From CAXMMR01 sp965198995 (GTDB lineage Bacteria > Pseudomonadota > Alphaproteobacteria > Acetobacterales > Acetobacteraceae), in NCBI GenBank assembly GCA_965198995.1, contig CBDAQG010000002.1, positions 2,914,001 through 2,978,000 of the forward strand: a stretch of DNA of 64,000 nucleotides. The letters are read 5' to 3'. A program made the translations under genes and the position numbers. The notes under the pieces were generated by a model. It was given only the letters and a program-made list of their open reading frames with translations, was not told the origin of the DNA and made no database searches. Positions 16,564 through 25,567 of the stretch are shown piece after piece (the first letter of the stretch is position 1; every line of letters starts with the position of its first letter).

Positions 16564-19059
16564 CTAGACCAGGCAGTCTCGCTGACCAATCTGAGCCGCA
16601 CACTTGACCGTGCACGACTGTTGGCGTCGTTGCCGGGACAGCAGGCGCGTGACCGCCTCGGCGGGTTGCGGACGTCCCAGCGCATAGCCCTGGACCGAGC
16701 TACATCCGATCGCGACCAGAGCTCGGAGCTCGGCTTCGTCCTCGACGCCCTCCGCAACGATGTCCAGGTTCAGCGCCTGTCCAAGCCGCACGATGGTCTC
16801 GACAATCGCCATCGTCGTCGGCCGCTCCATCATGCGGACGACGAACGACCGATCAATTTTGATCGTGTCGATTCTAAAGCGGTCAAGGTAGCTCAGCGAG
16901 GAGTAGCCGGTGCCAAAATCGTCAAGCGCGATCCTGACGCCGAGCTGACGGATGTCGCCGAGCACCTGTTCGACATGCGCAGGTTGCTGCAGGAAGATGC
17001 TCTCGGTAATCTCGAGCTGAAGCAGGCGCGGGTCAAAGCCGCTCTTGATCAGCGTCTCCTCGATCCCGCCTGCGAAGCGGTCATCCCGCAACTCCTCTGC
17101 GGAGGAGTTGACGCTGAGCCGGATCGAAAGGCCGGGGAACTGGTCAAACCAGCGCCGCATCTGCATGCAGGATTGTAGCAGCACCCAGCGGCCGATCTCC
17201 CGGATCAAGCCGGTTTCCTCAGCGCTCGTGATGAAGTCAGCTGGCAGCACGAACCCGCGCACCGGATGATCCCAGCGGATCAGGGCTTCCAGGCCGATGA
17301 TCTCCGCTGTGACGGGATTGCAGATCGGCTGGTAGTGCAGGCAGAACTCGCCGCGCGCCACCGCATTGCGCAGGTCGGTCTGCAGCTCCAGTGCCACGAT
17401 CGAGTTGAGCTGCATGGAGTTGGCGAAGACTGCGAAGTTGCCGGTATCGTCCCGCTTGGCCTGATACATCGCCATGTCGGCGTCGCGCAGCATGTCCTCA
17501 GGAAGGCTGTGCTCTGCCGTCGCTTCCACCACGCCGACGCTGCAGGACGGGAACACCTCCTGGCTGCCAAGCCAGAGCGACGGCCGCATCGCCTCGACGA
17601 GCTGCCTGCCCAGCGTCGCCGCGGTCAGCACAACGTCGAGGCCCTCGACCAGCAGGGCGAACTCGTCGCCGCCCAGCCGCGCCAATGTATCGTGCGGCCG
17701 GATGCAGGCGCCCAGGCGCTGGGCGACCTCCATCAGCAGCAGGTCGCCGGCGCGGTGCCCAAGGCTGTCGTTGATCAGCTTGAAGCGGTCCAGGTCCAGG
17801 AACAGCACGGCGATGCGAAAGCTCGGGTCGGATTTCGTCCGGGCCAGCGCCACTGCCAGCCGGTCCATGAAGAACGCCCGGTTGCGCAGCTTCGTCAGAT
17901 CGTCGTGGAAGGCGGTGTAGAGTAGCCGCCCCTCCACCTGCTTGCGCTCCTTGATCTCCGCCTCGAGTGCCAGGTTCTCCGCCTGCGCGACCAGCGCCTG
18001 GGTCGCCGTCTCCTCGGCGGCCTTGCGGTCGCTGATGTCGCGCTGCACCGATACCCAGTGGGTGAACCAGCCCTTCTCGTTGGCCACCGGCACGATGCTG
18101 AGCTCGACCCAGAACTCCGTGCCGTCCTTGCGGCGGTTCAGCAGCTCCACCTCGATCGGCTTCCAGCGGCCCAGCGCACGCCGTAGGCGGTCCAGCGCCG
18201 GCCGGCTGGTCCCTGGTCCCTGCAGCAGCCGCGGGGTGCGGCCGAGTATCTCCTCCGCGCAATACCCTGTCGTCCTGCTGAACGCGGCGTTGCAGTAGAC
18301 GATGCGTGGCCCTGGAAGGTCGATCGGCTCGGCCGACGTGATCAGCACCGCGTCGTTGGCGTTGACCACGACCGATTCCAGCAGGCGAAGCCGCTCCATC
18401 GCGCTCTGGTCAAAACTGCGCGGCTGGTCCTGCCTCGATGCGTCACGCAGGGTCTGCAACTCAAGAAGCGCCGCCAGTTGTGCGGCATGGGCGCGCAGCA
18501 CATGCAACTTCGCGGCGCTTAGCCCGGCATGCGGCCGAGGATCGGCAACGAGCAGGACACCGAGCGTCGCTCCGCCGGCATCATTGACCCGTGCCGCCGC
18601 GACGAAGCGGATGGCCGGGGCGCCGGCGCCAAACAGCTGGGCGTCTTGCAGTCCATAGCTGGGCTGACGGGTTAGGTCGTTCACGACCATGACGTCGTCC
18701 ACGTGCTGACGGAACGCCTGCTCCAGGATACGGCTTTCCACGGTCATTTCTGACGCCGTGATCCCGAACGACACCGCTGCGTGGAACCCGCCGTCACGCG
18801 CAGCAAAGAAAGCCGCGCCAGGACACTCGACCGAATACGCTGTGCTCTGGACGAGCCGGACTAGGTCAGATCCAGGCTTCCCGGTGAGCGTTTCCTTACG
18901 CCCCGACACGACCATGGCTGATTGATGCCGAAACTGCACTGTGGGGGTGTCTCCAAGCGGCCCCTCGCTGACGGGGCCGTATGAGTTTACGAGCAAATTG
19001 TTAATGCTTAGCAAACAGGGACGTGCCCAAACATCTGCATCGGAGCCACGCCGCAGCAC
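16564..19059 (-). CDS. Sensor GAF-PAS-GGDEF-EAL c-di-GMP protein
   Basis: 831 residues from 19059; the ATG at 18915 (MVVSGRKETL) is a credible shorter start giving 783. Order: a GAF-like sensor (about residues 60-200), a PAS domain with PAC (about 215-350, GRTPRLLQGPGTSRPALDRL), a coiled linker, GGDEF (about 375-535) with intact LARLGGDEFALL, and EAL (about 550-815) with LEALIRWDHP, LEITES, DDFGTGYSS and KIDRSF. Both catalytic motifs are intact, so it may be bifunctional. The PAS resembles LOV domains but has Pro where LOV has the photoactive Cys, so flavin-adduct light sensing is not expected. No transmembrane segment. Transcribed towards the BLUF gene. Confidence 0.92.
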   Translation of the reverse strand: MLRRGSDADVWARPCLLSINNLLVNSYGPVSEGPLGDTPTVQFRHQSAMVVSGRKETLTGKPGSDLVRLVQSTAYSVECPGAAFFAARDGGFHAAVSFGITASEMTVESRILEQAFRQHVDDVMVVNDLTRQPSYGLQDAQLFGAGAPAIRFVAAARVNDAGGATLGVLLVADPRPHAGLSAAKLHVLRAHAAQLAALLELQTLRDASRQDQPRSFDQSAMERLRLLESVVVNANDAVLITSAEPIDLPGPRIVYCNAAFSRTTGYCAEEILGRTPRLLQGPGTSRPALDRLRRALGRWKPIEVELLNRRKDGTEFWVELSIVPVANEKGWFTHWVSVQRDISDRKAAEETATQALVAQAENLALEAEIKERKQVEGRLLYTAFHDDLTKLRNRAFFMDRLAVALARTKSDPSFRIAVLFLDLDRFKLINDSLGHRAGDLLLMEVAQRLGACIRPHDTLARLGGDEFALLVEGLDVVLTAATLGRQLVEAMRPSLWLGSQEVFPSCSVGVVEATAEHSLPEDMLRDADMAMYQAKRDDTGNFAVFANSMQLNSIVALELQTDLRNAVARGEFCLHYQPICNPVTAEIIGLEALIRWDHPVRGFVLPADFITSAEETGLIREIGRWVLLQSCMQMRRWFDQFPGLSIRLSVNSSAEELRDDRFAGGIEETLIKSGFDPRLLQLEITESIFLQQPAHVEQVLGDIRQLGVRIALDDFGTGYSSLSYLDRFRIDTIKIDRSFVVRMMERPTTMAIVETIVRLGQALNLDIVAEGVEDEAELRALVAIGCSSVQGYALGRPQPAEAVTRLLSRQRRQQSCTVKCAAQIGQRDCLV

Positions 19060-19179
19060 GTCCGCTCATCCCTGACCGATCACCCGCTGAGGCGGCCGAT
19101 AGCAGCCTCGTGCTTGGCCACCCTACCTTCTGGAACTGCGGCCTCTGAGGAACAACCGACCAGCTCGCCCCGACGTGGT

Positions 19180-19610
19180 CGGCGTCACCTCAGCAGCACC
19201 GTGTCCGGCCAAGACCGCTTCGGCATTGCGCGCCACCGGTTTTGCCAAACCTGATCCAGGTCTACGGCTCGTCGGAGACTGCCGGCGTCGGCTGGCGCGA
19301 CGATCCCGCGGATGCACACACGCTCCTGCCGCACTGGCATCGACAAGGTGACGCATCGCTGCGCGGCTCACTTGAGATCGAGCCCCCGGACCTTCTTGCC
19401 TGGCAAGGCCAACATCGCTCCCGGGTGCTCAGGCGCTGGGACCAGGCCGTCCAGGTCGGCGGCATCAACGTCATGCCTACGGGGTCACCGCCGCCTTGAA
19501 CTTCGCGACGCACAGACTGCTGCCCGTAAAACGGCCCGGCGCCTGCACCCTCGGCTCGGCGCTGCCCAGCTCGAAGCTCAGCAAGCTGACTGACTGGACG
19601 CCAACAGGGC
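19180..19610 (+). pseudogene. C-terminal remnant of an AMP-forming acyl/aryl-CoA ligase
   Basis: Fragments in more than one frame add up to the C-terminal half of an ANL-superfamily ligase: VTSTAPCPAKTASALRATGF, then NLIQVYGSSETAGVGWRDDP (the A5 YGSSET motif), PDLLAWQG, VQVGGINVMP and, after a frame change near 19490, LGSALPSSKLSKLTDW, which carries the usual final Lys region. The adenylation core upstream is missing and the frame is broken, so no product is expected. The remaining bases to 19845 show nothing I recognise. Confidence 0.6.
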
Positions 19611-19845
19611 CATCATCAGCATTCTGTACGGCGCTATGGCTCCGGTCAGGAGCGAGCGTCCTGCGCCTCGCGCTGCGTCCGCGTGACGCGGCAGCGTCGC
19701 ATACAAGCAGCCTAAGCGTGCCGCAGTTAACGTGTTGGTAATGACCTTCGTGTATCGTCAACCCGGTCAACGCCAGCGCGGTGGCGTTCCGGCTTCAAGT
19801 TCGAAGAACTCTCGGAGCACAAGGCTTCCAAAGTACGAGGCAGGG

Positions 19846-20682
19846 ATGAACTACGCGTCGGGCAGTCCTGTGGAGAGTGGTGATCCGGTGGAACGAACCG
19901 TGTCGAGCCGGAAAGCCTGCGCAGCTTGCCGCGACGGCGCGGCGATCTTCCCGTTCACGATGGCCTTTCAGCCGATCGTGGATTTGGACGAGAGTCGTAT
20001 TGACGCCTATGAGGCTCTCGTTCGCGGCCCGGCGGGCGAGGGCGCCGCTCATGTGCTCAACCAGGTGAGCCCAGAGAACGCCTACGCATTTGACCAGGCT
20101 TGCCGCGTCAAGGCCATCGAGCTGGCGGCCCGGCTTGGCATCGACCGGCAGCTCAGCATTAACTTTCTTCCGAACGCCGTCTATGAACCGCGTGCCTGCA
20201 TACAAGCGACCTTGAAAGCCGCCGCGCGCACAGGATTTCGCCTCGACCGGCTGACGTTCGAGATCCTGGAAACGGAAATTGTCAATCGAACCGGCCACCT
20301 CCTCAACATCATCAGCGAGTATCGGAAGCACGGCTTCAAGGTCGCCCTGGACGACTTTGGAACCGCCCATTCCGGCCTTTTACGCCTGGCCGAGCTGAAG
20401 CCCGACGTCGTGAAGATCGACCGCCAGCTGGTGCAGGATTGCGACAAGGACAGCACCCGCCTTGCGATCCTCGCCGGGATAATCCGCATCGGCGCGGACG
20501 TCGGCACCAAGGTCATCATGGAAGGGGTCGAGCGACGGGACGAGGTCGATGCGCTGCACTCAGTGGGTGCACGCTTCATCCAAGGCTTCTACTTCGCCAA
20601 GCCGACATTCGAAAATATCGTTCTCGACGCCGGCATTCCCTGGCCGAGGTCCTCAGACATCAGCATGGGGCCGCGCCCCTAG
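19846..20682 (+). CDS. Stand-alone EAL-domain c-di-GMP phosphodiesterase
   Basis: 278 residues from the ATG at 19846, which follows a good GAGGCAGGG; the frame is open upstream but carries no motif. The protein begins with CAACRDGAAIFPFTMAFQPI, a Cys-x2-Cys segment typical of compact proteobacterial EAL proteins, then YEALVRG (EAL at about 56), NFLPNAVYEP, FEILETEI, DDFGTAHSG, KIDRQLV and EGVER. The metal and catalytic positions look complete, so it should hydrolyse c-di-GMP. This short EAL type often works with a separate sensor; the nearest sensors are the BLUF protein and the PAS protein on the same stretch. Confidence 0.88.
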   Translation: MNYASGSPVESGDPVERTVSSRKACAACRDGAAIFPFTMAFQPIVDLDESRIDAYEALVRGPAGEGAAHVLNQVSPENAYAFDQACRVKAIELAARLGIDRQLSINFLPNAVYEPRACIQATLKAAARTGFRLDRLTFEILETEIVNRTGHLLNIISEYRKHGFKVALDDFGTAHSGLLRLAELKPDVVKIDRQLVQDCDKDSTRLAILAGIIRIGADVGTKVIMEGVERRDEVDALHSVGARFIQGFYFAKPTFENIVLDAGIPWPRSSDISMGPRP

Positions 20683-20741
20683 AGCGCCAGGCGCATAAGG
20701 CCTTCCCGATCGGTTCAGACAACGGCACGGCAATCGTACTA

Positions 20742-21070
20742 CAAGGCGCCTTCACCACCGGCACCAACCACTTCGCCGATGCCGGCAAGCCCGCGGACGA
20801 AGCGCGCCACGGAGTACATCGCCGGGCCCTACGCGGGCGTGGACAATGCCGTGCTGAAGGGTTTGGCGGCGCTGGAGCCGGCACACTCCGTCCCAGCCGA
20901 GGTCGCCAGGGCCGTGGTGCAGATCTTGCCGATGCCGCATGGCAGCCGGCCGCCTCGCGTCCACGTCGATCCGGCCCGCGACGGCGCCGACGTGATGAAC
21001 GGGGTCGCCGACCGCCTGCGCAAGCAGATGCTCGAGCGGTTCGGCCTGCGCGACCTGCTGCATCCGGCGC
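20742..21070 (+). pseudogene. C-terminal remnant of a short-chain dehydrogenase
   Basis: Starts in one frame with QGAFTTGTNHFADAGKPADE and continues, after a 2-bp slip near 20805, with EYIAGPYAGVDNAVLKGLAA, EVARAVVQILPMPHG and RVHVDPARDGADVMNGVADR. This is the tail of a classical SDR (the region after the Tyr-x3-Lys site). The Rossmann fold, the NAD(P) motif and the catalytic Tyr are absent. The remaining bases to the next gene (21071-21444) show nothing recognisable. Confidence 0.6.
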
Positions 21071-21444
21071 ACCCGCAACATCCGGGCAGACGCCCCGCAG
21101 GCAGGTGCCGCAAGCCATCCATCGGTCGACACCAACGCCTGAACGGCCCGACTCGGCCGCGTCGCTCCGCCACCCGGATCCGCGCGCCCCGGTGCGCCTC
21201 CGCCAAATCGCGGAGCTTCCCGCCGGCGCCAATGCCTGTGACGACGCTGTCTGAAGCCATCGTCGGCCAGGCGTCGGCCACGCCCCCATCATCGCAGCTG
21301 CGTCGTCGCCAGCCCGGCGCTTGCCTGCACGCTGCTGGTAACCCGCGAGTACTTCCATAACCGCCTGGCGTGAGATAGCACAGCATCCGCGCCGCACGCG
21401 CGACCTGCCCGTGCCCGCAATGCCATCACCGGGAGCCTGGCCTG

Positions 21445-22428
21445 ATGTTCGAGACGATCCACTCGGTCGCGGTCATCGGCGCCGGCTACATGGGCGGCGG
21501 CATCGCCCAGTCGCTCGCCGCGGCCGGCATGACGGTCACCCTCGCCGACACCTCGCCCGACGCGACCGCCCAGGCGCTGGCACGGCTGCTGAGCGAGGCG
21601 CAGGCGTTCGAGGCGCAAGGCCTGTTCCCCGCCGGCGCCGCGACGACCATCACGGCCAACCTCCGCACCGCGCCCTCCATCGAGGAGGCCGTTCGCGACG
21701 TCGACTTCGTCGAGGAGGCGGTATTCGAGGTGCCGGCGATCAAGCACGAGGTGCTCCGCCGGATCAGCGCCGCAGCCCGGCCCAACGCGATCATCGGCAC
21801 CAACACCTCGACCCTGCCGGTCGCCAGCCTGGCCCCCGCCGTCACCCGGCCCGAGCGCTTCCTGACGGTGCATTTCAGCAATCCTGCGCCCTTCATCCCG
21901 GGCGTCGAGCTGGTCGCCGGTGTCGATACCGACCCTGCCATCATCCCGATCGTCAAGGCGATGCTGCAGCGCGCCAAACGCTCCAGCGCCGAGGTCGCGG
22001 ACGTGCCCGGCTTCGTGCTGAACCGGCTGCAATACGTGTTGCTCAAGGAGGCGAACTCGATCGTCGAGGCAGGCATCGCCAGCGCTTCCGACGTCGACAC
22101 GATCGTCCGCTCGACATTCGGCTTCCGGCTGCCGTTCTTCGGCCCGTTCGCCATCGCCGACATGGCCGGCCTCGACGTCTACGCCAACTGCTTCAAGACG
22201 TTTGAGGATGCGTTCGGCGATCGCCTGGCCACCCCCGCCCTGCTCACCTCGCTGGTGGCGGCGGGCAAGCACGGGCTGAAGAACGGCGCCGGCTTCTATG
22301 GCAGCTACGATGCCGCCATGTCGGCCGAGATCGTCGCCTACCGCAACAAGGCTTATGCGAAAATGGCGCAACTGCTCGAGGAGCTCGGGCCGTCGCCGTT
22401 CGGCCGTCACGTCGCCGGGACGACCTGA
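21445..22428 (+). CDS. 3-hydroxyacyl-CoA dehydrogenase family protein
   Basis: 327 residues. The N-terminal NAD-binding Rossmann fold (VAVIGAGYMGGGIAQSLAAAG, residues about 7-27, then an acidic residue in LADTSPD) is followed by FVEEAVFEVPAIK and NTSTLPV. The catalytic His lies in VHFSNPAPFIPGVELVAG, and the C-terminal helical domain contains VPGFVLNRLQ and GLDVYANCF. The family oxidises 3-hydroxyacyl-CoA or related hydroxy acids with NAD. It stands just upstream of the ChvE sugar system on the same strand, with a 252-bp gap, so it may act on a hydroxy acid from sugar-acid catabolism; that is inference. Confidence 0.88.
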   Translation: MFETIHSVAVIGAGYMGGGIAQSLAAAGMTVTLADTSPDATAQALARLLSEAQAFEAQGLFPAGAATTITANLRTAPSIEEAVRDVDFVEEAVFEVPAIKHEVLRRISAAARPNAIIGTNTSTLPVASLAPAVTRPERFLTVHFSNPAPFIPGVELVAGVDTDPAIIPIVKAMLQRAKRSSAEVADVPGFVLNRLQYVLLKEANSIVEAGIASASDVDTIVRSTFGFRLPFFGPFAIADMAGLDVYANCFKTFEDAFGDRLATPALLTSLVAAGKHGLKNGAGFYGSYDAAMSAEIVAYRNKAYAKMAQLLEELGPSPFGRHVAGTT

Positions 22429-22490
22429 CCCGGCCGACGCGCCGTTCATGGACAAGCCCCGCCAGAAGGGCAGTCAGGAGGGAACGCACA

Positions 22491-22556
22491 ATGAAGACCA
22501 GGCCGCGAGAAGCCGCCGCTAAGATCACCGACCCGGGGCACGACCCTCCCGCCTGA
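22491..22556 (+). CDS. Possible 21-residue leader ORF
   Basis: A perfect GGAGGG lies 6 bases before an ATG that opens a 22-codon frame (MKTRPREAAAKITDPGHDPP and a final Ala). It is 124 bp upstream of chvE. It could be a leader peptide or the residue of a lost gene. Apart from the ribosome-binding site there is no support. Confidence 0.25.
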   Translation: MKTRPREAAAKITDPGHDPPA

Positions 22557-22680
22557 AGCGACGGCAGCCTATCGCAGCGGCAGCCATCGCGGCGACGCCA
22601 CGCGCTCGGCCGCGCTGCCCGCCAGACGATGATCCGCTCAGCCGGACGCACCGCGCAGCTAACAAGAAGGGGCACCCTCA

Positions 22681-23757
22681 ATGCGTAACAGACGCACGAT
22701 CAACCTGGCCGCAAGCCTGCTGCTGATATCGCTGGCGACCGGCGGCATCAGCCGCGCCGTCGCCGACGACAAGCCCACCGTCGGCATCGCCATGCCGACC
22801 AAATCCTCCGCCCGCTGGATCGCGGATGGCGACAACATGGTCAAGACGCTGCGCGACCGCGGCTACAACACCGATCTGCAATACGCCGACGACGACATAC
22901 CCAACCAGCTGTCCCAGATCGAGGACATGGTCACCAAGGGCGACAAGGTGCTCATCATCGCCTCGATCGACGGCACCACCCTGTCCGACGTGCTGAAGAA
23001 TGCCGCCGCCAAGGGGATCAAGATCATCGCCTATGACAGGCTGATCCGCAAAACCCCCAACGTCGACTACTACGCCACCTTCGACAACTTCAAGGTCGGC
23101 GTCCTGCAGGGACAATCGCTGCTCGCCGGCCTCGGCACGGCCACAACCAGCGCGCCGAAATCCATCGAGCTGTTCGGCGGCTCGCCGGACGACAACAACG
23201 CCTACTTTTTTTACAACGGCGCAATGTCGGTGCTGCAGCCGCTGATCGACCAGAAGAAGCTGATCGTGCAGAGCGGCCAGATGGGCATGGATAAGGTCTC
23301 CACCCTGCGCTGGGACGCGGCGACCGCGCAGTCCAGAATGGATAACCTGGTGAGCGCCTACTATACCGACAAGCATGTCGACGGCGTGCTGTCGCCCTAT
23401 GACGGCATCTCGATCGGCATCATCTCGTCGCTCAAGGGCGTCGGCTACGGCAGCGGCAGCACCAAGATGGCCATCGTTACCGGCCAGGACTGCGAGATCC
23501 CGTCGATCAAGGCGATCATCGCCGGCGAGCAATACTCCTCGATCTTCAAGGACACCCGGTTGCTGGCCAAGGTCACGGCCGACATGGTCGATGCCATGCT
23601 GTCCGGCAAGACGGTGCCGGTGAACGACACCACAAGCTACAATAACGGCGTGAAGCTGGTGCCGTCCTACCTGCTGAACCCGGTCGTGGTCGACAAGGCC
23701 AACATCCAGAGCACACTGATCGCCAGCGGCTACTACAAGCCGTCCCAGCTACAGTAG
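22681..23757 (+). CDS. chvE: Multiple-monosaccharide ABC transporter, periplasmic binding protein
   Basis: 358 residues with a signal peptide (about 1-28). It is a periplasmic sugar-binding protein of the ribose/xylose type (Peripla_BP_4) and matches ChvE closely: GIAMPTKSSARWIADGDNMV, ADDDIPNQLSQIEDMV, IIAYDRLIRKTPNVDYYATF and VSAYYTDKHVDGVLSPYDG. ChvE binds galactose, arabinose, xylose and related aldoses and feeds GguAB. The transporter genes follow after a 250-bp gap containing repeats. A leading AAGAAGGGGC gives the ribosome-binding site. Confidence 0.92.
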   Translation: MRNRRTINLAASLLLISLATGGISRAVADDKPTVGIAMPTKSSARWIADGDNMVKTLRDRGYNTDLQYADDDIPNQLSQIEDMVTKGDKVLIIASIDGTTLSDVLKNAAAKGIKIIAYDRLIRKTPNVDYYATFDNFKVGVLQGQSLLAGLGTATTSAPKSIELFGGSPDDNNAYFFYNGAMSVLQPLIDQKKLIVQSGQMGMDKVSTLRWDAATAQSRMDNLVSAYYTDKHVDGVLSPYDGISIGIISSLKGVGYGSGSTKMAIVTGQDCEIPSIKAIIAGEQYSSIFKDTRLLAKVTADMVDAMLSGKTVPVNDTTSYNNGVKLVPSYLLNPVVVDKANIQSTLIASGYYKPSQLQ

Positions 23758-23761
23758 CGGA

Positions 23762-23995
23762 AGAGAAGGCAAGGGGCTTTGCCCGTTGACCCCACCAAAG
23801 CCTAAGCTTTGGAAACATTGAGTTAGGGACTGTGGCCCAGGCGATCGGACAGCGAGCGGCGCAGCCATTTAGTGCGCTGCGCAAGTCAAAGAAGAGCCCG
23901 CTTGAACACCGCCGCCTTGGAATGGGGGTCTGGGGCCTCAGGCCTCAGCGGGTCGAGGGCAGAGCCCTCGCCTTTCCCCGATCTTCAAACGCAAG
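23762..23995. repeat. Dispersed intergenic repeats between chvE and gguA
   Basis: Bases 23766-23812 carry a unit with AGGGGCTTTGCCC and AAAGCCTAAGCTTTGG. A near-identical unit occurs at 33121-33170. Bases about 23830-23985 (CTGTGGCCCAGGCG, AAGAAGAGCCCGCT, GGCAGAGCCCTCGCC) reappear in diverged form at 33285-33395 and 33795-33815. In the operon setting the first hairpin could reduce read-through after chvE. Confidence 0.6.
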
Positions 23996-24007
23996 GACCC
24001 CGGTCTC

Positions 24008-25567
24008 ATGCAAAAGCTGGTCGCGGATCGCCAAGAATGCCTTCTCGAAATGCGCGGCATCACTAAGAGCTTCGTCGGCGTCAAGGCGCTGAGCGACGTC
24101 AACCTCATGGTGCGCCGCGGCGAGATCCACGCCATCGTCGGCGAAAACGGCGCCGGCAAGTCGACGCTCATGAAGGTCCTGTCCGGCGTCTATCCCTATG
24201 GCGATTACCAAGGCCAGATCGTCTACGAGGGTGTCGAGCAGCGCTTCCGCACCATCAACGCCTCCGAGGCGCAGGGCATCATCATCATCCATCAGGAGCT
24301 GGCGCTGATCCCACTGATGTCGATCGCGGAGAACATCTTCGTCGCCAGCCCGCCATCCCGCCTCGGCGTCATCGATCGCGACGCCGTCTACCACCGCACC
24401 CGCGCCCTGCTGAAGAAGGTGGGCCTGGCCGAAAAGCCCGAGACCCTGGTGACCGACCTCGGCGTCGGCAAGCAGCAGCTCGTGGAGATCGCCAAGGCGC
24501 TCGCAAAGCAGGTCCGGCTGCTGATCCTCGACGAGCCCACCGCCAGCCTCAACGAGCGCGACAGCGACGCGCTGCTCGCGCTGCTGCTGGAGTTCCGCCA
24601 GCAGGGCATCTCCTCCATCCTGATCTCGCACAAGCTGAACGAGATCGCCAAGGTCGCCGACCGCATCACCGTCCTGCGCGACGGCTGCACCGTCGACACG
24701 CTGGATTGCGCCGCCGGCCCGGTCGAGGAAGACCGCATCATCCGCAAGATGGTCGACCGCGACCTCGAGCATCGCTACCCGCATCGCACGCCGGCGATCG
24801 GGCAGACCATCCTCGAGGTGCGCAACTGGTCGGTCTACCATCCCCAGCACGCCGACCGCCAGGTGATTCGCAACGTCGATTTCGACGTGCGCGCCGGCGA
24901 GATCGTCGGCATCGCCGGCCTGATGGGCGCCGGCCGCACCGAGTTCGCCATGAGCCTGTTCGGCCAGGCCTACGGCCGCAAGATCACCGGCACGGCGCGT
25001 CTGCACGGCAAGACGCTCAACCTCACCTCGATCAGCCGCGCCATCAAGGCCGGCCTCGCCTACGTCACCGAGGACCGCAAGGCCCTCGGCCTGCTGCTCA
25101 ACGACGACATCCGCCGCAACGTCACGCTGGCCAACCTGTCGCGCGTCGCCCGCGGCAAGGTCATCGACACCCTGCGCGAGCTCGCCGTCGCCAACGACTA
25201 CCGCACCCGCATGCGCATCCGCAGCTCCAGCGTCTACCAGGACACCGACAAGCTCTCCGGCGGCAACCAGCAGAAGGTCGTGCTGTCGAAGTGGCTGTTC
25301 ACCGACCCCGAGGTGCTGATCCTGGACGAGCCGACGCGCGGCATCGACATCGGCGCCAAATACGAGATCTACACCATCATCCAGGAGCTTGCCGCCCAGG
25401 GCCGCGGCGTGGTGGTGATCTCCTCGGAGATGCCCGAGCTGATCGGCATCTGCGACCGCATCTGCGTAATGAACGAGGGCCGCTTCGTCGGCGAGATGCC
25501 CGCGGCCGAGGCCAGCCAGGAGCTGATCATGCGCGCAATCATGCGCAACACGAGGACCGCCGCATGA
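24008..25567 (+). CDS. gguA: Multiple-monosaccharide ABC transporter, ATPase
   Basis: 519 residues with two ABC domains. The first (about 14-250) has Walker A GENGAGKST, Q-loop IIIHQELALIPLMSIAENIF and Walker B LLILDEPTASL. The second (about 270-510) has the divergent AGLMGAGRTE in place of Walker A, signature LSGGNQQKV and Walker B LILDEPTRGID. This asymmetry is normal for the MglA/RbsA/GguA class. It powers sugar import with ChvE and GguB. The stop overlaps the permease start by ATGA. Confidence 0.93.
   Translation: MQKLVADRQECLLEMRGITKSFVGVKALSDVNLMVRRGEIHAIVGENGAGKSTLMKVLSGVYPYGDYQGQIVYEGVEQRFRTINASEAQGIIIIHQELALIPLMSIAENIFVASPPSRLGVIDRDAVYHRTRALLKKVGLAEKPETLVTDLGVGKQQLVEIAKALAKQVRLLILDEPTASLNERDSDALLALLLEFRQQGISSILISHKLNEIAKVADRITVLRDGCTVDTLDCAAGPVEEDRIIRKMVDRDLEHRYPHRTPAIGQTILEVRNWSVYHPQHADRQVIRNVDFDVRAGEIVGIAGLMGAGRTEFAMSLFGQAYGRKITGTARLHGKTLNLTSISRAIKAGLAYVTEDRKALGLLLNDDIRRNVTLANLSRVARGKVIDTLRELAVANDYRTRMRIRSSSVYQDTDKLSGGNQQKVVLSKWLFTDPEVLILDEPTRGIDIGAKYEIYTIIQELAAQGRGVVVISSEMPELIGICDRICVMNEGRFVGEMPAAEASQELIMRAIMRNTRTAA

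Noticed and set aside
18150..18330. LOV photoreceptor domain in the PAS-GGDEF-EAL protein.
   Set aside because: The adduct-forming Cys position is Pro, so it is called an ordinary PAS.
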